A stretch of 64,000 nt of DNA from Siccirubricoccus soli (GCF_024178315.1 NZ_JAMZIK010000001.1:1-64000), one strand, 5' to 3'. Positions 17,610 to 26,542 are shown, counted from the first letter of the stretch. Made by a program: numbers and translations. The notes: generated from the sequence alone by a model not told the origin.

Positions 17610-18475
17610 GTCCCGAACCTCCGCAGCAGCATCTCGTCCAGCATGGCGTTGAAGGCGGTGGCGGCCTCATAGGCCACCCAATGGCCGGCGCCGGGGATCA
17701 CGCCGGTCCAGGCCTCGGGCTGCACTTCGCGGAGCGCGACGAAACGCTTCTCCACCTCCGGCCAGGCGATCGCGTCGCGCTCCCCATAGAGCAGCGCGAC
17801 CGGGCAGCGCGCCTTGGCCACCGCATCCTTCAGCGAGGAGCTGCTGGCGAAGCCGCGGCTGCGGAAGCGGGCGTGCTGGGTGTTCCATTCCTGGATGGCG
17901 AGGGCGAGCTCGTCGATCCCGGCCGGGTCGGCGAACATCAGGCTGGCAAGGTTGTGGCGGTGCGCGGCGATCCGCGCCTCGCCCTCCACGGTGCGGACCT
18001 TCACCAGCTCCGTCACCTGGCGCGGCAGGCCGAGCGCGCCGGCGCCGACCAGGGTCAGGCTGCGCAGCTCCGGCCCCGCCTGGGCGGCGATATGGCCGGA
18101 GAGCAGGGCGCCGAAGGAGAAGCCGCAGAGATCGTAGCGCGTGCCCTCGCCGAGCAGGGCGGTGAGGCCGGCCTGCACCTCTGCCGCGACGGGGGCGGGG
18201 GTTTCCGCCGGGTGCGGCATGGCGCTCTCGCCGAGGCCGGGCAGGTCCGGACAGATCACCTGGCGGCGGACGGAGAGGGCGGCGATGTTCCGTATCCAGT
18301 GGCGCCAGGAGCCGGAGCCGCCATGCAGCAGGACCAGCGGCGGGTGCGGGCCGCCGGCGGGGCCCCAGCGGCGCCAGACCATGCTGCCCTCGCCGCAGGG
18401 GGTTTCCTGCCGCTCCGCGGCGCGGTCCAGCCGCGCCAGCATCACCTCCGGGGGTTCGGTTCCCGATTCCAGCAT
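17606..18475 (-). CDS. Alpha/beta hydrolase
   Basis: A 289-residue alpha/beta-fold hydrolase. The oxyanion region LLHGGSGSWRHW (49-60) is followed by the nucleophile elbow GFSFG (118-122), the acid region YGERDAIAWP (about 230) and the catalytic histidine in GAGHW (about 262). This set fits esterases and C-C bond hydrolases of the meta-cleavage type; the exact substrate is unknown. Starts are ambiguous: TTG at 18493 is possible, but ATG at 18475 gives a normal N terminus. It is coupled to the downstream Bug receptor by an ATGA overlap. Confidence 0.9.
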   Translation of the reverse strand: MLESGTEPPEVMLARLDRAAERQETPCGEGSMVWRRWGPAGGPHPPLVLLHGGSGSWRHWIRNIAALSVRRQVICPDLPGLGESAMPHPAETPAPVAAEVQAGLTALLGEGTRYDLCGFSFGALLSGHIAAQAGPELRSLTLVGAGALGLPRQVTELVKVRTVEGEARIAAHRHNLASLMFADPAGIDELALAIQEWNTQHARFRSRGFASSSSLKDAVAKARCPVALLYGERDAIAWPEVEKRFVALREVQPEAWTGVIPGAGHWVAYEAATAFNAMLDEMLLRRFGT

Positions 18476-18610
18476 CCTCGTGCCGCTCCACAAGCCTTCG
18501 GTGCTGTTGTCGGCCGGGGCGGGCGGGGAGGCAAGACGAGGGGGTGAGGGGCGGCCGGTCCTCGCGGTCCTGGCCGCGGCCCGGCTCAGGCTGCGCGGCG
18601 CTGCCCTGGA

Positions 18611-19666
18611 TCAGGCGCGGTTGCTGAAACAGGCATTGCCGAGCCCAGTCCCGATGGTCAGCACCCCCCAGCGCCGGACATCCCCCATCCAGGGTGCCTG
18701 GCTCAGCCCCTGCACCACCGCGTCATTGTGCAGCACCACGACCGTGTCCTGGCCGTCGATCTCTGGCAACGCCTCGCGCAGCCGCTGGGGCAGGTTGAAG
18801 CGGGAACTCTCCCAATTGCCCGGCAGGTTCTGCGCGCCCTTGGCGATGCTGCCATCGGCCTCGATCCGCCCGGGGCAGCCGACGCCGATGAAGGGCGCCA
18901 GCGCCAGGCCACGCTTTCCGGCCTTGCGCTGCAGATCCTGCAGCATCTCCACCAGCCGGTCGATCGCTTCCTCCCGCGCCGGCTTGTCGTCGCGGTGGCG
19001 CCAGATCTCGCTTTCCCAGATGCAGGCGGCGGAGAGGTCCGGCGCCTTCTTCAGATGCGGCCGCACCAGCCCGGCGCGCATGTTGGAGCCGCCGATATCG
19101 ACGGCGAGCAGCGCGTCATGCCCCTTGAAGATGAAGGACGGCGCAAGCTGCACTGCGCCGATCATGCCCGCCTCGTCCGGGTCGTGGCGGATCGGCTGCA
19201 GGTCCAGCTTCAGCCCTTCCCCCTTCAGCAGCATCCCGGTGCGGCCGATCGCGAGCTCTCCCACCCGGCTGGCGCGCATCCCGCCGCCGACGACGATGCG
19301 CTCCACCCCCTCCCAGGCCTTCAGCTTCAGCAGGCGCTGCACGACCATGGCGAGGGATTGGGCGAATTCCTCCACCACGCTATGCACCAGCCCGGCGGTC
19401 TCGGCATCGCCCTCGGTCAGCAGCCGGTCGAGGTCCCTGCGGCCGATCTCCGCCGTCGGCGCCGGGCCCAGCGGATCCTCGCCCTCCACCGCCCGCAGCC
19501 GCTTCCGCCAATGGTCGAGCAGGGATTTGAATGCACGGCTGCTGGCGCGATCGCCGAGGAAGCCCTCGGGCGTCTTCATCTCTGCATTGTAGGCATCGAC
19601 GGTGACGGCAGGCAGCGCGCTGGCGCCGTGTTCGATGAAGCTGGGCGGCGGACTCCGGTCCGACAT
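18611..19666 (-). CDS. ROK/ASKHA-type kinase-like protein with circularly permuted motif order
   Basis: The 351-residue product holds all the sugar-kinase signatures but in shifted order. The C-terminal-type adenosine motif RIVVGGGM (123-130) and DPDEAGMIGA (162-171) come first. The N-terminal-type phosphate loop LLAVDIGGSNMRAGLV (186-201) follows, then GVGCPG (261-266), HNDAVVQG (313-320, with the usual catalytic Asp), and the phosphate-2 motif TIGTGLGN (337-344) just before the end. The CxCG zinc motif of classical ROK proteins is absent. Substrate is unknown. ATG at 19666 has AGGAG upstream. The gene is 56 bases after greB on the same strand. Confidence 0.8.
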   Translation of the reverse strand: MSDRSPPPSFIEHGASALPAVTVDAYNAEMKTPEGFLGDRASSRAFKSLLDHWRKRLRAVEGEDPLGPAPTAEIGRRDLDRLLTEGDAETAGLVHSVVEEFAQSLAMVVQRLLKLKAWEGVERIVVGGGMRASRVGELAIGRTGMLLKGEGLKLDLQPIRHDPDEAGMIGAVQLAPSFIFKGHDALLAVDIGGSNMRAGLVRPHLKKAPDLSAACIWESEIWRHRDDKPAREEAIDRLVEMLQDLQRKAGKRGLALAPFIGVGCPGRIEADGSIAKGAQNLPGNWESSRFNLPQRLREALPEIDGQDTVVVLHNDAVVQGLSQAPWMGDVRRWGVLTIGTGLGNACFSNRA

Positions 19667-19722
19667 GGGCAGCGTTATCTCCTGAGCCCACCGCCAACGC
19701 GGCGGGTGGAGGAACGTTGCGC

Positions 19723-20253
19723 TCAACCCTCCGGGTAGCGGATGGCCAGGATCTCGATCTCCTCCACCCCCTGCGGCGTTCGCAGCCGGCGCAGATCGCC
19801 GACCCGGCCGCCGAGCAGGGCGCGCGCCACCGGCGCCACCCAGGAGATGCGGCCGGTCTTGCTGTCCGCCTCATCGACGCCGACGATGGTCACCGTCACC
19901 TCGGCATCATCCTCCCGCACATAGGTGACCGTGGCGCCGAAGAAGACCTGGTCGCGCTTCGGCGTCTTCGTCGGATCCACCACCTGCACCTTCTCCAGCC
20001 GCTTGCGCAGGAAGCGGACGCGGCGGTCGATCTCCCGCAGCCGGCGCTTGCCGTACTGGTAGTCGGCATTCTCCGAACGGTCGCCGAGCGAGGCGGCCCA
20101 GCTCACCACCTCCACCACCTTCGGCCGCTCCTCGGTCCAGAGCCGCTTCAGCTCCGCCTCCAGCGCCGCATGGCCGGCGGGTGTCATGTAGAAGGGGGTG
20201 CCGGGGGGCAGGCCGGGCGGGCCTTCCTCCTCGTCATCCTCGGCCGCGCTCAT
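19723..20253 (-). CDS. greB: Transcription elongation factor GreB
   Basis: GreA/GreB proteins enter the RNA polymerase secondary channel and stimulate transcript cleavage in backtracked complexes. The 176-residue product has the N-terminal coiled coil (about 24-95) whose tip GDRSENADYQYGK (57-69) carries the acidic residues that activate cleavage. The C-terminal FKBP-like domain follows (FGATVTYV, ISWVAPVARALLG). The GDRSENADYQYGKRRLREID block favours GreB over GreA. An extra acidic N-terminal tail of about 18 residues precedes the usual start. It overlaps the upstream phosphatase gene by ATGA, an unusual pairing. Confidence 0.93.
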   Translation of the reverse strand: MSAAEDDEEEGPPGLPPGTPFYMTPAGHAALEAELKRLWTEERPKVVEVVSWAASLGDRSENADYQYGKRRLREIDRRVRFLRKRLEKVQVVDPTKTPKRDQVFFGATVTYVREDDAEVTVTIVGVDEADSKTGRISWVAPVARALLGGRVGDLRRLRTPQGVEEIEILAIRYPEG

Positions 20254-21755
20254 GGCGCGAGGGCGCGGATGCGGCCATCCGGCACCAGCGCGATGGTGCC
20301 GGCGCGCTTCGCCGCCTCCGCCACCACCGTCACCAGCAGCATGGCGCCGCTGGCATCCACCAGCACCGGGAGCTGGGCCATGAGGTCATAGCCATCCTTG
20401 CCGGATTGCAGGTAATCCGTGGTTGCCAGCCGGTAGGTGCGGTCCGGCTCCAGCGGGCGGCCGCCCACCGTCACTGCCTGCACCCGGCTGCCGCGCGGCG
20501 CGCGCGGATCGTAGGTGAAGGCCATGCCGGAGATCTGCGGGAAGCGGCCATCGACGTTCTCCACCTCGCTCACGCCGTTCTCCAGCAGGCGCTTCAGCTC
20601 CTCGCCCCGTGCCTCCAACAGCATCACCACATTGCCGAAGGGCGCTTCCGCCACCAGGTCCCGCCGCGTCAGCACATGGCCCACCGGGTATTCCCGGTTG
20701 CCGCGCAGCCCACCGCCATTGATGAGCGCGACATCGGCCGAGAGATGCGCCCGCAGCGCCTCGGCGAAGAAATCGCCGATGGCGGCTTCCCGGCTGCGCA
20801 GCGTGGCGGAGCGGCTGTCGAGCGGTGCGGCGAGGGTGGCCAGGCGCTCGCCCAGCGCGGCATCCAGCTTCGTCTCCACCGCCGCGACCAGCGGCGCGAT
20901 GGCGGCCGAGGGCGGCACGCCGGTATTGGGGATCATGCGCCAGCCGATGGCGGCGATGCGCGCGGGCCGGCCCGGCAGGGTTTCCACCGTCAGCTCGGCC
21001 ACGCCGAGCCAGTAGGCGTCCGAGCCCGATTTCAGCAGCAGCACGCCGCCTTCCAGCAGCGCCGCCGGGTCGTGGTCATGCCCGCCGAGGACGAGATCGA
21101 CGCCGGTGCTCCGCTGGACCTCCCGGTCCTGCTCGAGGTCGAGATGGGTGAGGGCGACGACGAGGTCGGCGCCGGCGGCGCGCAGCGCGGCGGCCGCCTC
21201 CCGCACCGCCTGCAACTCCGGCAGGAAGGTGATGCCGGGCGTGCTCGAGACGAGGGCGGTGGCCTGGGTCAGCACGCCGACGAAGCCGATGCGCAGCGGC
21301 CCGGCCTGGCGCATGACGGTGGCGACGGCGCCGCCGAAGATCTGCCCATTTGGCCCGAGGACATTGGCGCCGAGCCAGGGGAAGCGCGATTCGGCGATGC
21401 GCCGGGCCGCGACCTCCGGCCCGAAATCGAATTCATGGTTGCCGAGCACTGCCACATCGGTGCGGAGGGCGTTGAAGATCTCGATCATATGCGCGCCCTC
21501 CGTGATGGAGGAGGCGAGGGAGGGGGAGATCAGGTCGCCGCCGAAGGTGAGGAAGACCGGGCCCGGCGCCGCGGCCCGCTCGCGCTCGATCAGTGTGCCG
21601 ATCTCCGCCAGCCCGCCATGGCCGTTGCGCGGCAGGTGTTCGTAGATGTCGTTCAGGTGGAGGAAGGTGAGGGTGGTGGTCTCCGCCGCTGCCGGCAAGG
21701 CGAGCAGGCAGAGCAGGGCGGCGCGCAACAGCAGGCGCCGGGCGGAGAGGAACAT
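20250..21755 (-). CDS. Periplasmic 5'-nucleotidase/UshA-type metallophosphatase
   Basis: A 501-residue calcineurin-like phosphoesterase with a C-terminal 5'-nucleotidase domain. A signal peptide (ARRLLLRAALLCLLALPAAA) indicates export. Metal-binding motifs are HLNDIYE (33-39), FGGD (71-74), GNHEFDFG (105-112) and GGHDHD in the middle. The C-terminal domain has the INGGGLRG segment typical of UshA and 2',3'-cyclic phosphodiesterases. It probably releases phosphate or nucleosides from nucleotides or UDP-sugars. An upstream in-frame TTG adds six residues; ATG at 21755 is preferred for the signal peptide. Its stop overlaps the greB start. Confidence 0.92.
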   Translation of the reverse strand: MFLSARRLLLRAALLCLLALPAAAETTTLTFLHLNDIYEHLPRNGHGGLAEIGTLIERERAAAPGPVFLTFGGDLISPSLASSITEGAHMIEIFNALRTDVAVLGNHEFDFGPEVAARRIAESRFPWLGANVLGPNGQIFGGAVATVMRQAGPLRIGFVGVLTQATALVSSTPGITFLPELQAVREAAAALRAAGADLVVALTHLDLEQDREVQRSTGVDLVLGGHDHDPAALLEGGVLLLKSGSDAYWLGVAELTVETLPGRPARIAAIGWRMIPNTGVPPSAAIAPLVAAVETKLDAALGERLATLAAPLDSRSATLRSREAAIGDFFAEALRAHLSADVALINGGGLRGNREYPVGHVLTRRDLVAEAPFGNVVMLLEARGEELKRLLENGVSEVENVDGRFPQISGMAFTYDPRAPRGSRVQAVTVGGRPLEPDRTYRLATTDYLQSGKDGYDLMAQLPVLVDASGAMLLVTVVAEAAKRAGTIALVPDGRIRALAP

Positions 21756-21808
21756 CAGGTGATGGGGTCCCAAGGATCCCGGAGAGTTGCGGGCGGCGGC
21801 GGCTCAGG

Positions 21809-22636
21809 TCAAGCGGCGCGATCGGCCGGCGGGGCCAGCAGCCCCGCCAGGAGATGGCCGAGCGGGACCATGCCGGGGATGACTTGGCGGGTGAAGGTGC
21901 CGAGCGCGGCCAGCACCTGCGCGCCATGGCCGCCCGGCACGCCGCCCTGCGGCGCGAGGCGTGGGCGCAGCGCATCGGCCTCGCGCTCCGCCAGGCGGAT
22001 GGCCAGGTCGCGCCCGGCGGTGAGGCGCGTGGGGGAGAGCTCCTCGCCCAGCCAGCCCGGCAGCGCGGCGAGCAGGGCGGGCCAATGGGCGAGGTGGAGA
22101 TAGAGGCTGGGCACCACGCCGGAGTCGCCATGCCGGGCGGCCAGGCCCTTCACCAGTGCGGCGACCGGCGGCGGGAGCGACTCCAGGCGCGGCAGGGGCG
22201 GGGGCGCGGGCAGCATGGCGGGGGGCGGGATCGGCGCAGGCGGCGCGATGTCCTCGCGCGGGGCGGCTTCCAGCGCGCGGCGCAGCGCCGTCAGCAGGAT
22301 GAGGTTGGTGAGGTTGCCACGGTTGTAGACGGCGATGAGGTCGCCGACCGGCCGGCGCGAGTCCGGCGCCAGGCAGGCCGCTGCCCAGGCTGCGGCGGAA
22401 AGTGACGCGGGCGGGGCCGGCAGCGCTGCCACCAGCCTCTCCCGCGCCGCGGCCAGGGTGCCGTCCTCGAGCGGCGGGCGGATCGCCTCCCACAGCCAGG
22501 GCAGGACGCCCGGCAGGGTGGCGAGGTGCCGGTGGATCAGGTTGACCAGCGGCACCCCGCTCGCCTGCCGCAGCGCGGCGTAGAGCGCGGCGATATCGGG
22601 CGGCGCCTCCGCCTCGCGCAGCTCGGGGAGGGCCAC
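21809..22636 (-). CDS. DehI-like halocarboxylate dehalogenase-family protein
   Basis: A 275-residue protein, probably with two related helical halves. The first half reads LYAALRQASGVPLVNLIHRH, then LATLPGVLPWLWEAIRP, resembling the start of group I 2-haloacid dehalogenases (DehI). The second half, after a proline-rich linker near residues 125-145, repeats the theme as VAALVKGLAARHG, then LYLHLAHWPALLAALPGWL. DehI proteins are such pseudo-dimers. I cannot confirm the catalytic Asp, so activity on haloacids is an inference. It begins with GTG 12 bases after the MBL hydrolase stop, so the two should be co-transcribed. Confidence 0.6.
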   Translation of the reverse strand: MALPELREAEAPPDIAALYAALRQASGVPLVNLIHRHLATLPGVLPWLWEAIRPPLEDGTLAAARERLVAALPAPPASLSAAAWAAACLAPDSRRPVGDLIAVYNRGNLTNLILLTALRRALEAAPREDIAPPAPIPPPAMLPAPPPLPRLESLPPPVAALVKGLAARHGDSGVVPSLYLHLAHWPALLAALPGWLGEELSPTRLTAGRDLAIRLAEREADALRPRLAPQGGVPGGHGAQVLAALGTFTRQVIPGMVPLGHLLAGLLAPPADRAA

Positions 22637-22648
22637 CCGCTTCGCCGC

Positions 22649-23644
22649 CTACAGGGTGGTGACGTTCATCGGCGTCGGCATCCAGGCATAGCCGCTGCCC
22701 TCCTTCGTCACATGGCCGAGGCCGGGCCAGGGGAAGTGGTAGGAAATGATGGCATGCTTGTCCGTCGCCAGCCGGTCCAGCATGCGGCTGCGGCTCTGCG
22801 CCGAGAGCTTCGGGTCGGTGTCATAGGCGAATTCCCACAGCGGCTGGCGCAGCAGCAGGATGTGGTGATGCGCCATGTCGCCGGTGTTCACCACCGTGGT
22901 GTTGCCGGAGGTGATGGCATAGACGGTGTGGCCCAGCGTATGGCCGGGGACGGAGATGGCGGTGACGCCGGGGATCACCGGCTGCTCGTTCCGCACCATC
23001 ACCATGCGGTCACGGTAGGCGGAGAGGTTCTTCTTCGCGCCGTCGATGAAAGGCACCATGAAGTCCGGGCCGCGCTTGTTGGAGTCGTCGGTCCAGAATT
23101 TCAGGTCCACCTCGCTGATCGCCACCTGGGCGTTGGGGAAGTTGCGGTTGCCATTGGCGTCCACCAGGGCCCAGCAATGGTCGCAATGGGCATGGGTCAG
23201 CACGACCAGGTCGATCTGCTCCGGCTGGATGCCGGCAGCGCGCATGTTGTCCAGCAGCTTGCCGGTGGTGGGACCGAACATCTTGCTGGCGGCGCCCATG
23301 CTCTCGCCCATGCCGGTATCGAACAGGATGAGCTGCCGGCCGGTGTTCAGGATGAGCGCGTTCTGCTCCAGCGTCGCCGTTTGCGGGTCGAGAAAGTTGG
23401 AGGTGAGCAGCTGGCGGATCTGGTCGGGCGGGGAGGCGGGGAAGGCCGGTTCCGGCTTGCCGAGGGGCAGGTTGCCGTCGGAGACGATGGTCGCCTCGAA
23501 CTCGCCGATCTTGAAACGGTGCCAGGCGGGCGGCAGCTTGTTCTGCATCGGCGCCGCGGCCCGGGCGAGGCCGGGCGGCAGCAGGGGCAGGGTCGCAGTG
23601 GCGGTGGCCGCGCCGATCAGGAAGCGGCGAGTGATGTCGGGCAT
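22649..23644 (-). CDS. Exported MBL-fold metallo-hydrolase
   Basis: A 331-residue metallo-beta-lactamase-fold hydrolase. The N terminus (TRRFLIGAATATATLPLLPPG) has a twin-arginine export signal. The zinc motif HAHCDH is at 151-156. Downstream are the third-ligand region VPGHTLGHTV, the TGDMAHHH segment and a late His in IISYHFPWPGLGH. This profile resembles exported quorum-quenching-like or general MBL hydrolases; the substrate is unknown. It is the first gene of the minus-strand run and is divergent from an acyl-CoA ligase across about 160 bases. Confidence 0.9.
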   Translation of the reverse strand: MPDITRRFLIGAATATATLPLLPPGLARAAAPMQNKLPPAWHRFKIGEFEATIVSDGNLPLGKPEPAFPASPPDQIRQLLTSNFLDPQTATLEQNALILNTGRQLILFDTGMGESMGAASKMFGPTTGKLLDNMRAAGIQPEQIDLVVLTHAHCDHCWALVDANGNRNFPNAQVAISEVDLKFWTDDSNKRGPDFMVPFIDGAKKNLSAYRDRMVMVRNEQPVIPGVTAISVPGHTLGHTVYAITSGNTTVVNTGDMAHHHILLLRQPLWEFAYDTDPKLSAQSRSRMLDRLATDKHAIISYHFPWPGLGHVTKEGSGYAWMPTPMNVTTL

Positions 23645-23807
23645 TGTTCTTCCTCCCCATTGGTCTGGGCCGCAACATGGTGCGGAACATCAGAATGGCA
23701 CAACCCATGCGGGTCCTGTCCAGCTGGCCGGATGAAATTCCTCTCACCTGCTGCGGTTGACGCATGCATGGCGGCGCCGCCACCCTGGGGGAAACGGGAG
23801 GGTGTCC

Positions 23808-25343
23808 ATGCCGCAATTGGCCTACTGGGTGGAACGGCAGCCGGAGAAGATCGCGGCGCATTTTCCTGAGCTGGGCGCGGCGGTGACCTACGCCGCTCTC
23901 TATGCTCGGGCACGGCGCGCGGCGCAGTGGCTGATCGGCCTCGGCCTCACGCCCGGGGATGGCATCGCGCTGCTGCTGGAGAACCGGCCGGAGTTCCTCG
24001 AGCTGGCGGAGGCGGCGCGGCTGGCGGGGCTCTACTACACGCCGCTCTCCATCCATCTGCGGCCGCAGGAGGTCGCCTATGTGCTGGCCGATAGCGGCGC
24101 GAAGCTGCTGATCGCCAGCCCCGCATTGGCGCCACTGGCAGCGCGGCTGCTGGCGGAGGGCGTGGTGGGCGACCGGCCGTGCTTCGCGCTGGCAGAAGGG
24201 CTGCCGGGCTATGCGAGCTACGAGGCGACGCTGGCGGCAGAGGACCCCGCCGCCCCCCTGCCGGAGCGGCCGGTGGGACGGGAATTCCTCTACTCCTCCG
24301 GCACCACCGGCCTGCCCAAGGGCATCCGCCGGCCGTTGATCCCCTATGCGGACCGCGACAAGCCGGAATGGGATATGAGCTGGAAATCGCTCTACGGCTT
24401 CGCGCCGGAGACGGTCTATCTCTCGCCCGCGCCGCTCTACCACGCCGCGCCCAACCGCTATGTGTACCGGACGCTGAGCGAGGGCGGCACGGCGGTGGTG
24501 ATGCAGAAATTCGACGCGGCCCGGGCGCTCGCGCTGATTGCCGCGCATGGCGTGACGCACAGCCAATGGGTGCCGACCATGTTCGTCCGCATGCTGGCGC
24601 TGCCGGAGGCGGAGCGGCGCGCGCACGACCTGTCCAGCCATCGCTGCGCCATCCATGCCGCGGCGCCCTGCCCGCCTGCCGTGAAGCGGGCGATGATCGC
24701 CTGGTGGGGGCCGATCCTCTGGGAATACTATGCCGGCTCGGAGGGGATCGGCACGACGGTGATCTCCTCCGAGGAGTGGCTGCGCAAGCCGGGCAGCGTC
24801 GGCCGGCCGGTGAACGGTGTCTCGGTGCACATCACTGGCGAGGATGGGGCGGAGCTGCCGCCGGGCGAGACCGGCACCATCCGCTTCTCCGGCGGGCCGC
24901 ACTTCGCCTACCACAACGCGCCGGAGAAGACCGCCGCCTGCTACGACGAACGCGGCTGGGCCACGCTCGGCGATCTCGGCTGGAAGGATGAGGAAGGCTA
25001 CCTCTTCCTTTCCGACCGTCGCGCCGACCTGATCCTCTCCGGCGGCGTCAACCTCTACCCGGCGGAGATCGAGGCGGTGCTGGCGCAGCACCCGGAGGTG
25101 GCGGAGGTGGCAGTGGTGGGCGTGCCGCAGGCGGAGATGGGCGAGCAGGTGCACGCCGTAGTGGTGCCGCGCGCAGGCGCCGATGCCGCCGCCCTGCCTG
25201 CCGCGTTGGATGCCTGGTGCCGGGAGCGGCTGGCGGGGCCGAAGCGCCCGCGCAGCTACGAGCTTGTGGAGGAGCTGCCGCGCAGCGAGGCGGGCAAGCT
25301 GCTGCGACGGCTGCTGAAGGAGAAGTACCTGCCAACCGGGTGA
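23808..25343 (+). CDS. AMP-forming acyl-CoA ligase
   Basis: A 511-residue ANL-superfamily enzyme that activates a carboxylate with ATP and joins it to CoA. Motifs are YSSGTTGLPKGIRRP (about 162-176), YYAGSEGIG, the hinge DRRADLILSGGVNLYPAEIE, and the catalytic lysine near the C terminus in PRSEAGKLLRR. The start MPQLAYWVERQPEKIA has GGGAGGG five bases upstream; earlier in-frame ATGs lack such a site. Substrate is not obvious; family members act on fatty or aromatic acids. It stands alone, converging on a small membrane-protein gene. Confidence 0.93.
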   Translation: MPQLAYWVERQPEKIAAHFPELGAAVTYAALYARARRAAQWLIGLGLTPGDGIALLLENRPEFLELAEAARLAGLYYTPLSIHLRPQEVAYVLADSGAKLLIASPALAPLAARLLAEGVVGDRPCFALAEGLPGYASYEATLAAEDPAAPLPERPVGREFLYSSGTTGLPKGIRRPLIPYADRDKPEWDMSWKSLYGFAPETVYLSPAPLYHAAPNRYVYRTLSEGGTAVVMQKFDAARALALIAAHGVTHSQWVPTMFVRMLALPEAERRAHDLSSHRCAIHAAAPCPPAVKRAMIAWWGPILWEYYAGSEGIGTTVISSEEWLRKPGSVGRPVNGVSVHITGEDGAELPPGETGTIRFSGGPHFAYHNAPEKTAACYDERGWATLGDLGWKDEEGYLFLSDRRADLILSGGVNLYPAEIEAVLAQHPEVAEVAVVGVPQAEMGEQVHAVVVPRAGADAAALPAALDAWCRERLAGPKRPRSYELVEELPRSEAGKLLRRLLKEKYLPTG

Positions 25344-25358
25344 GGCTGCGGCACTGGC

Positions 25359-25496
25359 TCAGATGCCGCTGAGGAAATGCAGCCGCATGATGGCGTATTC
25401 GACAGCCGCCACGAACCCGCCGATGTAGAGAAGGGCAAGGACGCCGCTGAGGACGTCGTACCAGCCGCTGCCGTGGAACCCGAGGCCGAAGGCCAT
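25359..25496 (-). CDS. 45-residue single-span membrane microprotein
   Basis: This short gene has an ATG preceded at seven bases by GGAG (25504-25507), within the run GGGAGAGGG (25500-25508). The product has a glycine-rich polar N terminus (MAFGLGFHGSGWYDVLSG), one hydrophobic helix (VLALLYIGGFVAAVEYAIM, about 19-37) and a short tail ending SGI. No known family is recognised. It lies tail to tail with the acyl-CoA ligase and downstream of a Bug gene on the opposite side. The strong ribosome site and clean membrane helix argue for a real protein, but there is no homology evidence. Confidence 0.55.
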   Translation of the reverse strand: MAFGLGFHGSGWYDVLSGVLALLYIGGFVAAVEYAIMRLHFLSGI

Positions 25497-25582
25497 TGTC
25501 CCTCTCCCGCCGCAAATGACTGCGGCGAGAGACTAGGCCCGTCATGAGCCGGGGGCGGTGACGGGGCGCACCCGGCGTGGCG

Positions 25583-26542
25583 TCAGCCGGTGCTGAGGCC
25601 GAGGCGCTTCACCCGCGCCTCCTCCATGTCGATCGTTTCCGCCATGTTGCGCGCATACTCCTCGGGCCCGAGATATTCGAGCGTCTGGTCCAGCCGGTCG
25701 AGCGCCGCGAGATGGACCGGGTCATGCACCGCACGGCGGAAGCCTTCCGCCAGGGCGGCGAGGATGGCCGGGTCCAGCCCGGCCGGCGCCACCAGCCCGT
25801 AGGGCGAGGTGACGACCATGCCCTGATAGCCGAGATCCACCAGGGTCGGCACATCCGGGAACTTCGCCAGCCGCTTGGGGGTCCAGAAATTCAGGTAGCG
25901 CAGCTTGCCCTCGAGGACGAGCGGCGCGGCGCCAGAGCCGGCCGCTGCGGCTTCGATATGGCCGCCGAGGAGAGATGGTACCGCATCCGCCTCGCCGCGG
26001 AAGGGCACGTGCTCCACCTCCAGCTTTTCGCGTTCAGCGAGCTCGACCATGGTCAGGTGCGGGGTGCCGTTGGCGCCAGTGTTGCCCCAGCGGTGGCGGC
26101 CGGGGCGGGCGCGGGCATCGGCCACCAGCTCCGGCCAGCTCCGCCAGGGGCTTTCGGCGCGGACCAGCACGCCGAAGGTGTAGCCGGTGAGGTGTACCAC
26201 CGGGGTGAAGTCCCGGCGCGGGTCGTAGGCCATGCGCTGCATGAAGGGCAGACGCAGCGCCGGCAGCGTCATCTGCGCCAGCAGGTAGCCATCCGGCCTG
26301 GCGCGGGCGACGGCGGCGGCGCCCAGGGTGCTGCCGGCGCCAGGGCGATTCTCCGTCAGCACCGTCTGGCCGAAATGCCGCGTCGCGGCTTCCGCGAGGG
26401 CGCGCATCTGCACATCCGTGGCGCCGCCGGCGGGGAACGGGACCAGGATGGTGATGGGCCGTTCCGGGAAGCGGCCCTGGGCACGGGCCAAGCAAGGCGT
26501 GGCAAGGGCAGCGCCCAGCAGGGCACGGCGGTGGAGTGTCAT
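25583..26542 (-). CDS. Bug/TctC-family periplasmic solute receptor
   Basis: A 319-residue orphan receptor with an export signal (MTLHRRALLGAALATPCLARA). It has the family blocks ITILVPFPAGGATDVQMRAL, ENRPGAGSTLGAAAVA, VPFRGEADAVPSLLGGHIE and LVAPAGLDPAILAALAEGF. No TctAB membrane components are near. GGGAG precedes the ATG at a normal distance. It is downstream of selO on the same strand, with a 60-base gap, and is followed by the small membrane-protein gene, also minus strand, after about 87 bases. Ligand unknown; the family commonly binds mono- to tricarboxylates. Confidence 0.92.
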   Translation of the reverse strand: MTLHRRALLGAALATPCLARAQGRFPERPITILVPFPAGGATDVQMRALAEAATRHFGQTVLTENRPGAGSTLGAAAVARARPDGYLLAQMTLPALRLPFMQRMAYDPRRDFTPVVHLTGYTFGVLVRAESPWRSWPELVADARARPGRHRWGNTGANGTPHLTMVELAEREKLEVEHVPFRGEADAVPSLLGGHIEAAAAGSGAAPLVLEGKLRYLNFWTPKRLAKFPDVPTLVDLGYQGMVVTSPYGLVAPAGLDPAILAALAEGFRRAVHDPVHLAALDRLDQTLEYLGPEEYARNMAETIDMEEARVKRLGLSTG

